Shown here one piece after another: positions 62,635 to 64,000 of a stretch of DNA of 64,000 nt. The stretch is from Pisolithus tinctorius. Lineage: Eukaryota > Basidiomycota > Agaricomycetes > Boletales > Pisolithaceae. Location of the stretch: the NCBI GenBank assembly GCA_024663395.1, contig JANFAH010000030.1:124001-188000 (forward strand), in the 5' to 3' direction. The notes below the pieces were generated by a model. That model saw only the letters and a program-made list of their open reading frames with translations. It was not told the DNA's origin and ran no database searches. A program made the translations under genes and the position numbers. Each line of letters opens with the position of its first letter. Within the stretch, counting starts at the first letter, position 1.

Positions 62635-63541
62635 ACATTGCTGTGGCTGGAATTCTCCACCAAGCGCCTTATGGAGACAGGTAAGACCTATGGTGTTCAT
62701 CAAGTAGTCGCCATCGTTTGCCGGATCATCAGTAGGCTCCAGGTATTCAATTGTATTTTGAGTCCATTTCCGAGTAACGCTGATGCATTCCGCAGCATTC
62801 CGTATGAAGTTCCAGTCGAGATCGGCGATGGAACCTTTAACATAAATTGGACAGTATAAACCTGCATACAGGCGGTGCAACCCGGCTGTCATGCTGGGTG
62901 AAGTAGGTGAACGGCAACGGTTGGCTGAGGTCGTTGCAGCAATATTCACCTGGAGTGCCAGTCTTTATATCCTCCTACAACGGCAAACATTAAGTCTAAA
63001 ATGTGTATTTGTTGCAGATGCAGGTTGACCTTCATGTTGTACAATGCTGCATTTAACGAAGTTCTCCGCAAATGTTGATGATTACAGTGCGTTGTGTGGC
63101 AGCGACGATCGTGCACAACGGCAAACGGGCATTGAGGCGAGAAAGCCTAGTAGTTTTCTCCAACGACTTTTTGGCGTAGGTGTTCTTTCAACCTGGCATT
63201 CGACAGGTCAATGTCTGCTGACAAATGTCAACTCTGTGTAAACCTCCTGCGTAGAAATGTCCCCGCTGTGATCGAATAATGATGACAGACGATAGAACGA
63301 TGCCGAAGACTTTCCGCACGTGAAGGTCGGTAGCCCGAAAAGGAATGTCGCTAGACACTGAATGGAAGCTAACTTAAGGGGAACATATCTTTCAAAGTGC
63401 CTCAGGAAATTACCAAATTCTGAAGGGTGTACAGAGTGAAGTGTCGGCATCCGTGAGTAGAGGACGTCGAATGCTATGAGTGCCATGGCATTTTCTTTCT
63501 GATCAGAGAATTCCTCTCCTAGCTGATAGATTGATCTTCTT
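62630..63541 (-). pseudogene. Helicase pseudogene C, main part
   Basis: The minus-strand sequence matches helicase B at about 21081-22008. Recognisable peptides include MALIAFDVLYSRMPTLHSVH and GSIADLDWNFIRNAAECIS. Several indels disrupt the frame between 63050 and 63400. The 5' two thirds are missing: at about 63545 the sequence jumps into fragment X. It is interrupted by the Gypsy insertion at 62630. It is closer to B than to A. Confidence 0.8.
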
Positions 63542-63550
63542 AGCAGACGT

Positions 63551-64000
63551 ATCGCTTGAAGTTTTCACAACTTGACATTGACAACGAACGATAGCTGGGT
63601 AGGATTATACGAACGTTGCAATCCCCAAGACGACAGGATCAATTCCCTGTCCTGTCGTATGAAATTGATTGAAGCGGAGCAGGGTAGAGTCGACTTCAGG
63701 TGACTTAGGATATATCAAAGATGCGACATTCGGGAAAGTTGTCCTGATACACGACATCCCGCGAGCGTGGTTCTCGGTGACAGTCGAAGTCCTTGCCGTT
63801 CCGTATCGATAGATTCGCTGCGGAGCCCCACCGTTTTCCTCTTTTGCGCCTCGATGAACGCACAAACAGCATTAGCGAATTCGAGCTCGTCCAGGACTTG
63901 CTCTCCACACCAGAATCCGAAGCGACTCGGCGGAGGTACAACGCAACATCAACAATATGGTCCACATCGCACGAAGGTAAGTATTCGCGCAATGTGTGAG
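63551..64000 (+). pseudogene. Gene fragment X, right-arm copy
   Basis: This is the plus-strand counterpart of 12373-12817. It shares the FSQLDIDNER opening, the LRLDE-TNSISEFE stretch and the G|GTAAGT donor near 63978. Stops and frameshifts occur in the first 200 bp (for example after DIDNER), so this copy is inactive. It continues beyond the window. Confidence 0.55.

Larger units (their letters stand above)
49795..64000. repeat. Right arm of large inverted segmental duplication
   Basis: This is the reverse-orientation counterpart of 12373-28205. It carries an internal deletion equivalent to about 12818-21080 of the left arm (junction near 63541-63551), another of about 1 kb at the helicase 3' end (near 52870), lacks the left-arm segment 24050-25411, and contains the Gypsy insertion 52939-62629. 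It is clipped by the window end. Confidence 0.8.

Overview
The window is nuclear DNA of a filamentous basidiomycete, very probably an Agaricomycete (mushroom-forming fungus). The genes are packed with introns of about 50 nt, many with CTGAC-type branch points. The gene families are also typical of this class: large UvrD-helicase/TPR proteins, a GT90/CAP10 glycosyltransferase, a DUF6534 membrane protein, UbiA-type terpenoid enzymes, NRPS-like A-T-R reductases, GMC oxidoreductases and a chromodomain Ty3/Gypsy retroelement. All gene models were spliced by eye, so outer coordinates are firmer than internal exon borders.

Layout. 0.9-7.6 kb: a UvrD-helicase/TPR gene (copy A). 9.2-11.9 kb: an FAD phenol-hydroxylase-like monooxygenase. 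12.4-12.8 kb: an unidentified gene fragment X. 12.8-15.0 kb: a GT90 glycosyltransferase. 15.8-23.0 kb: helicase copy B. 23.25-23.86 kb: a short poly(A) retroelement with target-site duplication. 23.9-24.1 kb: a thymidylate synthase fragment. 25.6-26.9 kb: aldo-keto reductase 1. 28.7-46.1 kb: a candidate secondary-metabolite cluster (A-T-R NRPS-like reductase, secreted GMC oxidoreductase, a divergent P450 pair, a UbiA-family terpene cyclase or prenyltransferase, a third P450). 47.7-49.5 kb: DUF6534 protein. 51.1-52.4 kb: aldo-keto reductase 2. 52.9-62.6 kb: a full-length Ty3/Gypsy element on the minus strand. 62.6-64.0 kb: pseudogenised helicase copy C and fragment X again.

The main structural result is an inverted segmental duplication around the candidate cluster. 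The left arm (about 12.4-28.2 kb) reappears in reverse order and orientation in the right arm (about 49.8-64.0 kb): upstream flank, aldo-keto reductase, thymidylate synthase scrap, helicase, fragment X. The right arm carries deletions and the Gypsy insertion. The aldo-keto reductases are much more alike than the rest of the arms.

A roughly 130-150 bp promoter cassette with an imperfect palindrome lies upstream of both aldo-keto reductases, the NRPS-like gene and the third P450. At the P450 it came with a truncated copy of the NRPS-like 5' end. This links these genes physically and possibly in regulation. My working model, an inference, is that the UbiA-family enzyme makes or attaches a terpenoid, the A-T-R enzyme activates and reduces a carboxylic acid to an aldehyde or alcohol, and the P450s, GMC and aldo-keto reductases adjust oxidation states.
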